64,000 nucleotides of DNA, taken from positions 3,162,001-3,226,000 of the forward strand of contig OZ244825.1 in NCBI GenBank assembly GCA_965220385.1, given 5' to 3'. Both the position numbers and the translations under genes were made by a program. The stretch's first letter is position 1. Each line of letters opens with the position of its first letter. The notes under the pieces were generated by a model, which ran no database searches, was not told where the DNA came from, and saw only the letters and a list, made by a program, of their open reading frames with translations. Of the stretch, positions 43,676 to 54,100 are shown in pieces. This DNA is from PCPOR2b sp965220385 (lineage in GTDB: Bacteria > Poribacteria > WGA-4E > PCPOR2b).

Positions 43676-44398
43676 GTGAAACAGTTTTTCTTCATTCTCG
43701 CCACATTCCTCGTGTTGATCGCCATCCCCTCGCACAGCGCGGACAAGTTCGACGACGATCGTAAGTGGATGGTCAAAACTCAGATTGACGCGGAGGGCAT
43801 CACCGATGGCCGAATCGGTGTGAAGAACAGATCTGTCTTGGAGGCGATGCGGCGCGTCCTCCGCCATGAATTCGTCCCTGACCGTTACAAATCCCAATCC
43901 TATGTTGATATGCCGTTGCCAATTGGGTACGATCAAACCATTTCCCAACCGTATATCGTTGCATATATGACCGAACTGCTTGACCCCAAAAAAGAGCATA
44001 AAGTCCTCGAAGTAGGCACCGGTTCGGGGTATCAAGCGGCGGTGTTAGCAGAGCTGGTTAAGCACGTTTATACGATCGAGATTATCAAGGAACTCGGCGA
44101 AAGTGCGGAGGAGCGGCTGAAACGGCTTGAGTACAAGAACGTGACAGTGAAAATTGGGGATGGTTACTTCGGTTGGGAGGAACATGCACCTTACGACGCG
44201 ATTATCGTGACCGCTGCGCCGGATCATATTCCACCGTTGTTATTGCATCAGCTCAAACCGGGCGGGAAGTTAGTTATTCCTGTTGGTGGGCGTTTTCGGG
44301 TACAGAATCTGACACTTGTACAAAAGACAGAAGCGGGTTCAGTGATGACGAGGCAGGTAATGCCGGTGGTTTTTGTCCCGCTAACGGGGAAACATTGA
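43676..44398 (+). CDS. pcm: Exported protein-L-isoaspartate O-methyltransferase (PCMT)
   Basis: A 240-residue protein with the SAM motif VLEVGTGSGYQAAVLAEL, the PCMT block MPLPIGYDQTISQPYIVAYM and the C-terminal LLHQLKPGGKLVIPVGG. PCMT methylates isoaspartate residues in damaged proteins to start their repair. The likely start is GTG 43676, after GGGAGG; it gives a signal peptide (VKQFFFILATFLVLIAIPSHSA). An ATG 15 codons upstream (43631) has no ribosome site and would bury the signal. Export implies repair of periplasmic proteins, which would need SAM outside the cytosol, or a membrane-anchored enzyme facing inward. It follows the membrane gene by 54 bp on the same strand. Confidence 0.88.
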   Translation: MKQFFFILATFLVLIAIPSHSADKFDDDRKWMVKTQIDAEGITDGRIGVKNRSVLEAMRRVLRHEFVPDRYKSQSYVDMPLPIGYDQTISQPYIVAYMTELLDPKKEHKVLEVGTGSGYQAAVLAELVKHVYTIEIIKELGESAEERLKRLEYKNVTVKIGDGYFGWEEHAPYDAIIVTAAPDHIPPLLLHQLKPGGKLVIPVGGRFRVQNLTLVQKTEAGSVMTRQVMPVVFVPLTGKH

Positions 44399-44459
44399 CC
44401 CTATTCTAAGCAATCCGGCGCTATGCGCTGGTCTCTTTGAAGATGTTGAGGAGAATACT

Positions 44460-46250
44460 GTGAGCACTGAAAGCACAAACGGTTTGCCGACATGGGACTT
44501 GTCGGATTTATACGATGGCGTTGACGATTCACGGTTAGATACCGATCTCAATTCAATGGCGGATCAAGCGTCAGATTTTGAGAAGAAGTATAAGGGACGC
44601 ATTGCTTCAGCAGATCTGACGGCAGCGTTGTTATGTAGCGCACTCACCGATTATGAAGTGTTAATGACGGCGCAGTATAAGCCGGGGTCCTATGCGAACC
44701 TGCTGTTTTCGACGGATACTGCGGATTCGCAACGAGGTGCATTGCTACAGAGAACGCGTGAGGTCGGTTCTGCAGCAGCGACGCATCTGATCTTCTTTGA
44801 CCTTGAAATTGGTCAGATTCCGCAAGAAACCTTTGATCGTATTATCGATGACCCGCAACTCGCACCCTATCGACACTATCTGGAACATGAACGGGCACTC
44901 GCCGCACACCATTTGAGCGAACCGGAAGAGAAGATCTTGGAGGAGACAGCAAATACAAGGGGCCGCGCTTTTGGACGGCTCTTTACTGAAATTACGTCAC
45001 GACAGACCTTTCGGATGGGCGACGAAGAACTGACACAAAGCGAGTTGTTGGTGCACTTTTACAATCCCGATCGGGAAACACGTCAAGCCGCTGCTGCCGC
45101 CCTGACAGATACGCTCAAGCAGGATGCACATGTATTGACCTTTATCTTCAATACACTCCTGCATGAGAAGCAGATTCTGGACGGTTTGCGGGGATACGGG
45201 TCGCCCGAATCATCGCGGCATCTGGACAACGAGGTGGACGAGGCGGTGGTGAATACCGTGGCAGACGTGTGCGTACAAAACTACGACATCGCTGCTGATT
45301 ATTATCACCTCAAACGGCAGTTGCTGGGATTAGACGAATTGACACACTATGATCGGTACGCCCCGCTGCTTGGCGATCGCGGTAGTATCCCGTTTGACGA
45401 AGCACAGGGCATGGTGATGGATGCCTTCGGCAAGTTTTCACCGCATTTGGCAGAGATCACAGAACCGTTTTTTAGTAAGCGCTGGATTGACGCTGAACTC
45501 CGTGCGGGTAAACGTGGCGGCGCATATTGTGCGGGTGTTACGCCTGACCTGCACCCCTACGTTTTTATGAACTACACCGGCAAACCGCGCGACGTGATGA
45601 CACTGGCACATGAGTTAGGCCACGGTATTCACGACGTACTCGCCAGTAAGCAGAGCTTGCTCAACTATCACCCCGTCTTGCCGCTGGCGGAGACCGCGAG
45701 CACCTTCGGGGAGATGTTGGTGTTCGATCAGTTACAATCTACATTAGAATCGTCGGAGGAACGGCTGGCGTTGCTGTGTGGTAAAATTGAAGATATCTTT
45801 GCTACCGTATTTCGTCAGATTGCTATGTACCGTTTCGAGCAGGAGGCGCATCGTCTGCGTCGCGAGAAGGGCGAACAGACGACAGAAGCCTACTGCGAAG
45901 TTTGGCAGCGGATGATGCAGGAGATGTTTGGGGATTCACTCACACTGGGCGAAGATCATCAGTGGTGGTGGCTCTATATCCCGCACGTTTTCCAGCTGTC
46001 ATTTTACGTCTACGCCTATTCTTTCGGCGAGTTGCTGGTCCTGTCGCTCTATGCACAGTACCAACGGGATGGCCAGTCGTTTGTGCCGCGCTACTTTGAT
46101 TTGTTGGGCGCCGGTTGCTCTGCCACACCGAGCCAATTGGTTTCTGATATGGGGATTGACATCGCTTCGCCTGACTTCTGGCAGGGCGGCTGCGATTTAA
46201 TCCGTGAAAAGGTGGAGCAGGCAAAAGCGTTGGCGGAAACGATGAGTTAA
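44460..46250 (+). CDS. M3 family oligoendopeptidase (PepF-like)
   Basis: A 596-residue cytosolic zinc peptidase. It has the zinc motif HELGH in TLAHELGHGIHDVLASKQ, the downstream Glu in ETASTFGEMLVF and the conserved SFYVYAYSFGELLVLSLY near the C-terminus. The opening WDLSDLYDGVDDSRLDTDLN is typical of PepF/M3B oligoendopeptidases, which cut peptides of roughly 6-20 residues. The start is GTG 44460, preceded by AGGAG at good spacing. The 61-bp gap after the PCMT gene and the short spacing to the zinc-ribbon gene allow one transcript. Length is normal for the family. Confidence 0.92.
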   Translation: MSTESTNGLPTWDLSDLYDGVDDSRLDTDLNSMADQASDFEKKYKGRIASADLTAALLCSALTDYEVLMTAQYKPGSYANLLFSTDTADSQRGALLQRTREVGSAAATHLIFFDLEIGQIPQETFDRIIDDPQLAPYRHYLEHERALAAHHLSEPEEKILEETANTRGRAFGRLFTEITSRQTFRMGDEELTQSELLVHFYNPDRETRQAAAAALTDTLKQDAHVLTFIFNTLLHEKQILDGLRGYGSPESSRHLDNEVDEAVVNTVADVCVQNYDIAADYYHLKRQLLGLDELTHYDRYAPLLGDRGSIPFDEAQGMVMDAFGKFSPHLAEITEPFFSKRWIDAELRAGKRGGAYCAGVTPDLHPYVFMNYTGKPRDVMTLAHELGHGIHDVLASKQSLLNYHPVLPLAETASTFGEMLVFDQLQSTLESSEERLALLCGKIEDIFATVFRQIAMYRFEQEAHRLRREKGEQTTEAYCEVWQRMMQEMFGDSLTLGEDHQWWWLYIPHVFQLSFYVYAYSFGELLVLSLYAQYQRDGQSFVPRYFDLLGAGCSATPSQLVSDMGIDIASPDFWQGGCDLIREKVEQAKALAETMS

Positions 46251-46283
46251 AATTCACAACCCAATCTATTTGGAGGAAAAACA

Positions 46284-46469
46284 GTGCCAATTTACGAGTA
46301 TCAATGCAAGACATGCGAATCCAAATTTGAGATGCTGCGATCGATCAATGCGGATGACAGTGAACTTGTATGTCCCGATTGTGGTGCGGAAAAACCGATG
46401 AAGGTTTTTTCCAGCTTCGCATCGTTCGGCAACGGGAAAGGTGCAGCTTGCGACACAGGCTCGACATGA
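46284..46469 (+). CDS. FmdB-family small zinc-ribbon protein
   Basis: A 61-residue protein starting at GTG 46284 after TTGGAGGA. It has two CxxC knuckles (Cys8-x2-Cys11 and Cys30-x2-Cys33) and the FmdB opening MPIYEYQCKTCESKFEMLR. It probably binds one zinc; relatives are called putative regulatory proteins, with no firm function. The tail is short (ASFGNGKGAACDTGST), so this is a single-ribbon form. It is the last gene before a repeat-filled gap. Confidence 0.88.
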   Translation: MPIYEYQCKTCESKFEMLRSINADDSELVCPDCGAEKPMKVFSSFASFGNGKGAACDTGST

Positions 46470-46550
46470 GCAATCCCCGGAGTGGACAGTTAGTCCAAAT
46501 TAGTTCATTCAGACCTAACGTAGTGAGAGGTCGTCATTTAGGTTCACAGA

Positions 46551-46958
46551 TGGCAGATTTTAGAATTACTTAGACGCTTCCGATTAAAGGCAACCCCCTA
46601 AATCTCGCCCCCGATAGAGCCGGAAGTACCGAAGGGGTGACCAGTGCGGATTGTCTGAATCGCGGATTAACACGGATTTAACGATTACGCGGATTAAAAA
46701 ATGGAAGACGGACGCAGCGGATGCGTATTTGCTGTTAGCCCCAGCGTGTAATATTTTCCTATGGGTAAAGGGCGATGCTGCCGTGCGGATGTGCATTTGC
46801 TGTTAGCCCCAGCGGGGCGACATGTTTATAGAATACCGAAGCCACCATACACAAAAGCCCCAGCGGGGCGACAGGTGCCATTTGTCTGAATCGCAGATTG
46901 CACGCTCCCACACGAAAGCGATTTATGCACACCCCTCACTTATTTGTCTAATTTACCA
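46551..46958. mobile_element. Long MITE-like element (copy E) carrying a double-hairpin module
   Basis: The left end TGGCAGATTTTAGAATTACT matches the inverse of the right end of copy B; the right end CACTTATTTGTCTAATTTACCA is the inverse of copy B's left end (one difference). The 408-bp interior has no gene: it contains two GATTAACACGGATTTAACG-like segments and a double-hairpin module with GCCCCAGCGGGGC at 46806 and 46857 and ACATGTTTATAGAAT between. The flanking dinucleotides are no longer TA, so the copy is older or diverged. It fills most of the 46470-47047 gap. Confidence 0.65.
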
Positions 46959-47047
46959 TCATTAAAGTTGGTTCACCCGTTCTCCCCCAGCTGCTCGGAC
47001 CACGGGGGTTACACAGCGAATTGAGATCTGACACAGGGAGGCTTTCC

Positions 47048-47677
47048 ATGAACAAGAAACCCGTTGAACTGTATCTAATCGGTGGCGCTGCTGGTTTTCT
47101 GAGTGGCGTGTTAATGCTCGTATCAAGCTATATAATCGTGGCGCGTCTCCAAGATGCTGCTTTGGGGACACCGGCGTTAAAGCTGGTGGGAATAACGCAC
47201 GGATTAAGCGTCGTAAGCCTCATTCTGATTGTCCCGACGGTCATCGCCCTGTTTGTATCCCTCAACGCTACCGCAACAGCACGGAGTTACCTCGGACTCG
47301 GTTTTGCGACAATGTGGCTGGTCTTAGAGATGGTGGGACACCTCTCTCAGACTGCGCCGCTCCGCACTTTGGGTGAGTTGCACGCCGATCATCCAACCCA
47401 CGCAATGGCAATTTACCAAGTGTCGGAAGAGTTCGCAGAGGCATTACTGCTCACCGGAACCTTCTTCGCCACGCTCGCCGCTTTATGCTATGGCCTCTCA
47501 CTTATTGGCGGCTGGAGCCGACCGGCAGGATACATTTTCTTAGTCGCGGTTCTTGCGTTCCCAGCTGGGAAGTGGATTCCTCAACTTGGCATTCAACTCC
47601 ATGTTGTCTTGCGCGCGCTTGCTTTCCTAATTGTGAGTGGTGTTCTCGTCAAATCTACGACGACGGAAGAGGATTGA
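47048..47677 (+). CDS. Six-span membrane protein of unknown function (DUF4386-like)
   Basis: A 209-residue hydrophobic protein with about six membrane spans, from VELYLIGGAAGFLSGVLML to VVLRALAFLIVSGVLV, joined by short loops (TATARSYLG, RTLGELHADHPTH). It resembles DUF4386-type proteins in size and spacing; no active-site residues stand out. ATG 47048 has GGGAGG upstream; a longer start at 47021 does not. The stop TGA (47675-47677) is 2 bp before the ceramidase-like gene's ATG, so the two are almost certainly translated together. Confidence 0.75.
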   Translation: MNKKPVELYLIGGAAGFLSGVLMLVSSYIIVARLQDAALGTPALKLVGITHGLSVVSLILIVPTVIALFVSLNATATARSYLGLGFATMWLVLEMVGHLSQTAPLRTLGELHADHPTHAMAIYQVSEEFAEALLLTGTFFATLAALCYGLSLIGGWSRPAGYIFLVAVLAFPAGKWIPQLGIQLHVVLRALAFLIVSGVLVKSTTTEED

Positions 47678-47679
47678 GT

Positions 47680-48858
47680 ATGGGCAACTTAAAAGTTGGT
47701 GCTGCGAAGATTGACATCACACCGCCGCTCGGCTGCGACATGGCAGGATATGCGGGTCGAGATAGTGGCAGTGAAACGATTGCTGACCCACTCTACGCAA
47801 AAGCCCTTGTTTTTGACGACGGTGATACACAGGCTGCAATCATCACCAATGACCTGATCGGCGTAGAGGCGGTATATGTTGATCAGGTTCGTCACGCAGT
47901 CGAGGAGGTGACGGGGATTCCGGCTGGTAATGTGATGATCAGCTGCTCCCATACACACTTTGGTCCTGAAGTCCGTGCATCACGCGCTACGTCGCCTGAG
48001 AATCCCAAGAACCGCATTTACGCCAATATGCTCCTGCAGCAGCTTACCACGGTGACGCAACTCGCTCAACAACGGCTTCAGCCAGCACGGGTTGGAGCCG
48101 GCAGAGGCATCGCGGATCAGGTCTGCTATAATCGCCATACGATTCGTCCGGACGGGAGCGCACAGACCAGTTATCGTCTCCCTGATCCCAATTCAGATCT
48201 GACGTTCGGTCCGTATGATTCAACGGCGAGGGTGCTGCGTGTTGACAGTGGAACGGGGGAGTTGGCGGCTTCTCTTATTCATTTCGCTTGCCACCCCGTA
48301 ACCACTACAGACCGGATGTATACAATAAGCGCGGATTATCCGGGATATACCATGGAGGTGGTGGAACAGGGGGAAGGCGGAATCTGTCTATTTGGATTGG
48401 GCTGCGCCGGCAATATTGTCCCCATCCAGCGTGAAGGTAGCTATCCACGTATGATTGGCAAAACCATCGGCGGCGAGGCGATAAAGGTCATACAATGGAT
48501 CGAGACCTCGGCTGATGCGGCGGTGCGGGTGGCGCACCAAAAACACTCCCTAACGTTGAAAGAAGCGATTGATGGAAGGACAACTGAAGCGGTTGACATC
48601 CAATGTATCGCGGTTGGATCCATCTATTTCATCGGACTGCCGGGAGAGATTTTTGTTGAGATCGGTTTTGACATTGCAGAACGAGCGCAACAGGAAAACC
48701 TGTTCATTATGAGTATGACTAACGGGAGTGTCGGCTATATCCCGGTCGAGATTGCGTACAAACAGGGCGGGTATGAATCTAACTCCTCCCGTTTTCGCCC
48801 GGGTTGTGGCGAGCAGATCGCTGATGTAGCGGTAGAATTATTGGATCAGATGGCATAA
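47680..48858 (+). CDS. Neutral/alkaline ceramidase N-terminal-domain protein
   Basis: A 392-residue protein matching the catalytic N-terminal domain of neutral ceramidases. The opening NLKVGAAKIDITPPLGCDMA, the metal-binding SCSHTHFGPEV and LIHFACHPVTTTDR, and GLGCAGNIVPI all fit. Classic neutral ceramidases are above 600 residues with a C-terminal immunoglobulin-like domain; this short form lacks it, as many environmental homologues do. It has no signal peptide from ATG 47680, so sphingolipid hydrolysis outside the cell is doubtful; another amide substrate is possible. Start ATG 47680 has GAAGAGG upstream; an in-frame extension to 47485 overlaps the membrane gene and is not coding. Confidence 0.85.
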   Translation: MGNLKVGAAKIDITPPLGCDMAGYAGRDSGSETIADPLYAKALVFDDGDTQAAIITNDLIGVEAVYVDQVRHAVEEVTGIPAGNVMISCSHTHFGPEVRASRATSPENPKNRIYANMLLQQLTTVTQLAQQRLQPARVGAGRGIADQVCYNRHTIRPDGSAQTSYRLPDPNSDLTFGPYDSTARVLRVDSGTGELAASLIHFACHPVTTTDRMYTISADYPGYTMEVVEQGEGGICLFGLGCAGNIVPIQREGSYPRMIGKTIGGEAIKVIQWIETSADAAVRVAHQKHSLTLKEAIDGRTTEAVDIQCIAVGSIYFIGLPGEIFVEIGFDIAERAQQENLFIMSMTNGSVGYIPVEIAYKQGGYESNSSRFRPGCGEQIADVAVELLDQMA

Positions 48859-48909
48859 ATTAAATATACAGTTCTTTTGACTAAAAACGGCCGTATCTCA
48901 AAGGCTCTC

Positions 48910-48929
48910 GATTCATAAATTTATGAATC
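48910..48929. promoter_or_regulatory. Perfect 20-bp palindrome GATTCATAAATTTATGAATC
   Basis: A perfect inverted repeat without a central spacer lies 66 bp upstream of the LysM gene and 52 bp after the ceramidase-like stop. The lack of a loop makes a dimeric protein-binding site more likely than a terminator. No other copy was noticed in the window. Confidence 0.5.
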
Positions 48930-48994
48930 TGACGCGTAGTTTTTGACGTTATTTAGATTGCACTCAATATTCTATTCGTTCAAGGGAGGGGCTA

Positions 48995-49465
48995 ATGTAC
49001 GCTCGAAAACAGGTATTGATATGGGCCACTGTAATTTTTGCGTTAAATATAGTATTATTGGCTAAATTACACGATGATTCTGCGACCGCAAGAACGCAGT
49101 TAGAAGAACTCACACCGGTAGAACTCTCACAATTAGACATCACAGAGTTGTTGGAACCGAATACTGTAACTTATGACGCACAAGAGACTGAATTAATGTC
49201 AGACGAAGATCAACTTATCCAAGCGAAAACGGAGGAATCGGACAAATCACCGCAGCCTGCTTTGGTCCCTGAGAACCATTCCGCAGATTCAGTGGAGGTC
49301 CACTATGTGCACAAAGGGGATACCCTCTGGAAGATTTCACAAAGATACAACCTTGACATACATACTTTGTTAGCCTATAATAAACTGACAGACCCGAACC
49401 TGATCCGCCCTGGGCAAAGAATTGAGATCCCCCGCCGACATATAAATATGCAGGTGAGCCCGTAA
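48995..49465 (+). CDS. Membrane-anchored LysM-domain protein
   Basis: A 156-residue protein with an N-terminal signal anchor (QVLIWATVIFALNIVLLA), an acidic linker (about 30-103) and one C-terminal LysM domain (HYVHKGDTLWKISQRYNLDI ... NLIRPGQRIEIPRR). LysM binds N-acetylglucosamine in peptidoglycan, so this protein probably links the inner membrane to the cell wall. ATG 48995 follows GGGAGG. A TapB-like exported protein starts 59 bp later on the same strand. Confidence 0.88.
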   Translation: MYARKQVLIWATVIFALNIVLLAKLHDDSATARTQLEELTPVELSQLDITELLEPNTVTYDAQETELMSDEDQLIQAKTEESDKSPQPALVPENHSADSVEVHYVHKGDTLWKISQRYNLDIHTLLAYNKLTDPNLIRPGQRIEIPRRHINMQVSP

Positions 49466-49524
49466 GCAGCACCCATGAGGCAACCAAATCGGTGTTGGAT
49501 TTCTAGAGAAGAAGATCGGACACC

Positions 49525-50271
49525 ATGACAATTAGATTTTCTACAGCCGGTTATCGTTACTGTTGTCTCAGTTTTTTATTAGTTGTACTCGTATGCAGCT
49601 CGATCTCACGCGGCTATGCACAGAACTACTATCCAGACGAATTTGGGAATACTTGGATTCTACGCAGCAAAGACGGGATCGAGGAGCGGCTTGTCACAAT
49701 TGAAGGTCCTGAAACCATCCGTAATGAATCGTTGAAAGTGATTTCGGATGGGACCTATCTCGTTTCAGACCCGGCAAGTAACAATCCGAATAAATTCTTT
49801 ATCAAAGCCACGCCGGACGAGGTGCAGATATTCCGAGCCACTGCAACACTCCAAGGGTTTGACGCTACAATTGACTATTCCCCACCCGAGACTTTTCTGC
49901 CCGTCCCAATTGAGTTGGGTACAGAATGGACGGTAGTCGGCGAAGCCAAAGTCGTGCTTTTTGGGGTTGAAATAAAAATACCGACGACTAACGTCGCCAA
50001 GGTCGTTGCAATCGAAGATGTCAACGTACCGGTGGGAAACTTCCACGACTGTTTGAAAATAGAGCAGCGGCTTTCTACGTCAGGCTTGGTCACATCTTCT
50101 CAACAGAGCACCATGTGGCTCGCCCCGGACTTCGGCTTAGTGAAATCCCTCAATAACGACGGTATTACCTTTGAACTCATCGACTACGATGTTACCATTG
50201 ATGGACCCGTGGTCGCTGTGGAACCGAAAGAGAAGCTGGCGACAACGTGGGGCGCAGTGAAAAAACGATAA
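49525..50271 (+). CDS. Exported TapB/DUF3108-like protein
   Basis: A 248-residue protein with a signal peptide (hydrophobic core CCLSFLLVVLVCSSISRGY, cleavage near YAQNYYPDE). The mature part is beta-rich: WTVVGEAKVVLFGVEIKIPT, then VPVGNFHDCLKIEQR and a WLAPDFGLVKSL motif, as seen in TapB and DUF3108 proteins. These families are exported and poorly understood; some are linked to cell-surface assembly. No catalytic residues are evident. The start ATG 49525 begins the signal peptide directly. Confidence 0.75.
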   Translation: MTIRFSTAGYRYCCLSFLLVVLVCSSISRGYAQNYYPDEFGNTWILRSKDGIEERLVTIEGPETIRNESLKVISDGTYLVSDPASNNPNKFFIKATPDEVQIFRATATLQGFDATIDYSPPETFLPVPIELGTEWTVVGEAKVVLFGVEIKIPTTNVAKVVAIEDVNVPVGNFHDCLKIEQRLSTSGLVTSSQQSTMWLAPDFGLVKSLNNDGITFELIDYDVTIDGPVVAVEPKEKLATTWGAVKKR

Positions 50272-51125
50272 ACAGACAGACGGAAAACCGACACATAGGA
50301 ACAGTTGGAACGTCTCGATTCGGTTTTGGTTACCATGTGGTATTATCCCTTCACCCTTTAGGTCAACTTGAACTGACCAGCCCTAGCCAATCCTCTCAGA
50401 CCTCAGCACCCCATCAGTTTCTTAATCAATACCCACACTTATCTCGGCATCAGTACGTGTAATATGCGCTGCCCCTAAAATGGCAATGCAGCCTCTCTGC
50501 GCCTACCCTATAACCCTTCCAAGTAACCCGCCCTTCCCGCTCGGCAGTTTATCTTAGCCATAACCACTTCATCCTAACGCAGGTTGCTATTTGTCAAATC
50601 CGCTTGGCTTGGATAGACATATCCAAGTTGCTTTTCCCGTTCTGCCTGCCTGCTCTCGGCACGGACTTCCGATTTATCGGGGATCCTATCGGGCCCGTCC
50701 CGATGTATGGGGGGGATTTTATCGGGGCGATAATTGTGGATAACTTTTTGACTCCGATTCACCAGAGATTTCCACGGCTCTTTTCTTACCATTACGTAAG
50801 ATGCTAAGCAGCCCGTAGGTCAAGTTTCCAAAATTGAAGTTCTGCCGCCGAGATATGAATCGCTACCTATGCCGTTCCTGTTTCGTTCCAGCCAGCCCCG
50901 ATTCATCGGGACAATCGACGGGACTGGTAGCGATCTGTCGTAAAACAGAAGCAGCCCGCTTGCGTGAAAACAGAGTGCAAAGATACAAAAAGATGTGGTA
51001 AACTTATCAGTATCGGTCTTTTTGCACGCGATTTCTGAAGGACGGGCACAAGAATTGCTCCTATAGTTTGTCTGGAATAGGTAGTAGCTCACAGAATATC
51101 ATTCACAATAAATTGGAGAAGCGAC
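50272..51125. repeat. Gene-free gap with dispersed palindromes upstream of the 1730-aa gene
   Basis: No credible gene in 854 bp. Seen: CTTGGATAGACATATCCAAG (about 50612), an inverted copy of a hairpin at 27512; TTCCGATTTATCGGGG (50667-50682) followed by a GTCCCGATGTATGGGG variant; and CCCGATTCATCGGG (50897-50910). The promoter of the large gene at 51126 should lie in the last 100 bp, where TTGGAGAAGCGAC supplies its ribosome site. Confidence 0.6.
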
Positions 51126-54100
51126 ATGCAAGGGAAAACTTGGAGAAGGGCACTATGGCTGGCTCTGGTCTACATGACCATTTCTACTTCGGTTTTTGGA
51201 GAAACTGAAGGGGAACTGCCGCGTCTGGAACAGACCGAATTTGCTGCCCACGGGATGAACGAAACACTGCTTCATATCGCTGCTCCGGGGCGTTACAGCC
51301 TACAAGCACGAAGCGACCAAGGCACGAAAATAGAAATTGTAGACCGGATGGCAGGACCTTTCAGTGTCGCGGGGAGGGCAGGTGAACGGGATGGACGACT
51401 CGATCTGATATTGGATAAGGGGACTTATAAAATTCGCCTACGCTCCCACAAAGAAGGTGTGGGCAGGCTGACACTCGCTGTGCACCCGTTTGTGGAGATT
51501 GGTTCGCCCGATCAACTCCTCTCCCCTGATGCTTATCAGATCGAAAGTGGGTCGTTGGAAGATTTGCAACAGCGGTCCTTCTGGCTGCATCTCAAAAATC
51601 GGCAGATTCTGCGGCTTGAAGCGATCGGACGGAATCTCAAAGATTGCCGTCTATGGCGTGATGGGGTTTGGCTTGAGGATACAGAGCCTCGCCTCTCAAC
51701 CTATGAGCCGGTCAACGGTCAACCGATGAGCTACACGGAATTCTATCACGATCTCAACCCGGGACTATACCGACTGACATTTTATGGCGGTGCGGCGCTG
51801 GCGTGGGCTAACGATTCGGGGGAACACCCCCTCTTCTTGCGTATGGGACACCGCGAATTAGGCTCAAGCGGCAGGCAGATTATCACGATCTCTCCCTTCG
51901 GTCGAGAGGCTTACGTCGTACCGGCGAAAACTGACTTTTTTCAGATTTCGCGAACGGATAAGAAAGCAACAAAGTTATTAGTGAAACGGTGGGAGGAGAA
52001 GGCGGGCCGCCACGGCGGTAGAGATCAGGCATCGATCACCAAAGAATCCCGCAACCCATGGGCGGTTGTGCGAACAAGGGAGGACAAGCGCAAAAAGTGG
52101 ATCACTGTTCAGGGAAATCCAGGTGACCGGGTCGTTTTGACCTATTTTCCCGACGATCGCGTGTTCTCCATAGAAAGTGGAGACTACTGGATTTCTTCCT
52201 TGCATTCGACCGAGGGGCAAGACGCTATTGATGTTACAGGAATTATAAGCCATCCAACGCAGAAGATCCCGGTGGATGGACAGGTATTGACAGTTGGATT
52301 AAACACACCTATGGTCACGGGGAAATTTAATCTGTTGGGTAACACTAGTCTATTCCTCAAGTTAGAGGATGCCGGGACCTATGTGATTGAGGAGAGCGAA
52401 GCGTCTGCAGCAAGGGGACGTTACCGGCTGGAACCCTTTATGTTTAAACGTCCCAGAAACTACCGATCTCCACCATTTCAGTCGCCGGGGCAAGCTTTAG
52501 AGCTGATTCAAGGTTTCTATAAACTCACAATCCGACCCGATGGATCGAAGGGGATTCTTTCATTTATACTACGCCAAAAGGATGGAGATGTGGGTGACTT
52601 GCAAACGGACTCATCCCTCCGAAAACAGAGTCTATTGCTGCCTAAAGTCAATCTACCTGAACGCCGTGAGTTGTATACACTTGAATTGAACCGTCGGCAC
52701 AGCGTTGCCACAGGGATAATTGTTCGTTCGCTACCGATGGATTTAAGCGAACCTCTGCCTGTGATCCTTAACCCGGGACAATCAGTTCCTATCTATATGG
52801 AGGTCGGGAAGCAATCCACCCTCGTCGTTGATACCGACAAAGAGACCCCGTTCCTTTTAGCCACAGACAGTCCTCAGTGGCCAGCGATCGCAGCTGGTGC
52901 GGTCCTACCCGCCGGCTTGTATCTGTTCAACCTGAAAAACTCAGGGACAGAAACAGCACTCTTTACGCTAAAGGCAGTTCCCATTCAGCCAACTACGGAA
53001 TTAATACCGGAGGATTTAAGGAGGCAGTTAGAGAAGTCCAAGCCATTTCCGCAGCTCACCGAACATAAACCGGTGTACGCCGCTTTTGAGCGCAATCAAA
53101 AACGGCACTTCACCCTTAGCGTTGAGGAACCGAGCCTTTACCGATTGGAAACAAGCGGGCGTCTGGCGACCCAACTGACGGTGCGGACAGCGTTAGTCAC
53201 TCAGCTATTTACTGCCGAGGAGAACGGCATCGGGCGTAACGCTTTGGTGCAGCGATATCTCAGACCCGGTGCGTACCACGTTACTGTACAGACGCGGGGA
53301 AAGTCTCGTGGGCGGGCAGGAATTCACCTACGTCGGACAGACCTTTTAGAGGATGAACTGACGGTCGATGCAGTTAAGAAGACACATCTAAAACCGGACG
53401 TTGCCCTCCGATACACACTGACAATTGACGAACCCGGCCGATATCGCCTGCGAACGCTTGGTCTTGGCAAGACTTTCAGTAGGCGCTTAGAGGATAAAGG
53501 AGAGTGGCCCCTAACCTGGCCCAGAAGTAGGAGAACGTATACCGAACATTTCGAGCCGGGAATTTATTACTACTACACCCTACCGCGACCGGTTGAATCT
53601 ACGCGAATCACCACTTTGACTCGAATCGTTGAGAAACAGGAACGCGTCGGTAAGGGTCCCCATCCGATCTCTTTCAATGAGACGGTTAAAATGACGTGGA
53701 GAGAGGAAGCGGGTAGACCGCCGGACATCTTCACCACAGAAATTACAGCGCCCGTTGATGTGACAATCAACCTAAGTGGCGAAATGGAAGGGGACCTTCG
53801 GCTTCGTGGGGAGACGGGTGATGCGAGAGTAATAGCAGGAGGCAGTCCATGGAGAGGCACGCTCCAGCCGGGGCGGTATAAGATTGCGGTAAGGAGCGTC
53901 AGGGAAGATAACCTTTTGCCTTACACTTTACAGATCGAAACTTCGGAGTTGATTCCCGGCTTGCGACAGTCCGTTGATCTGCCGGCTGACCTAACCGTCC
54001 GGCTGGGAACACCGGGAATCGTTGATCTTTTTAGCTTCGGCACGACGGATGTGAGGGGAAGTTTATGGGACGAGACCGGTACGCGGCTTTTAGCGCAGAA

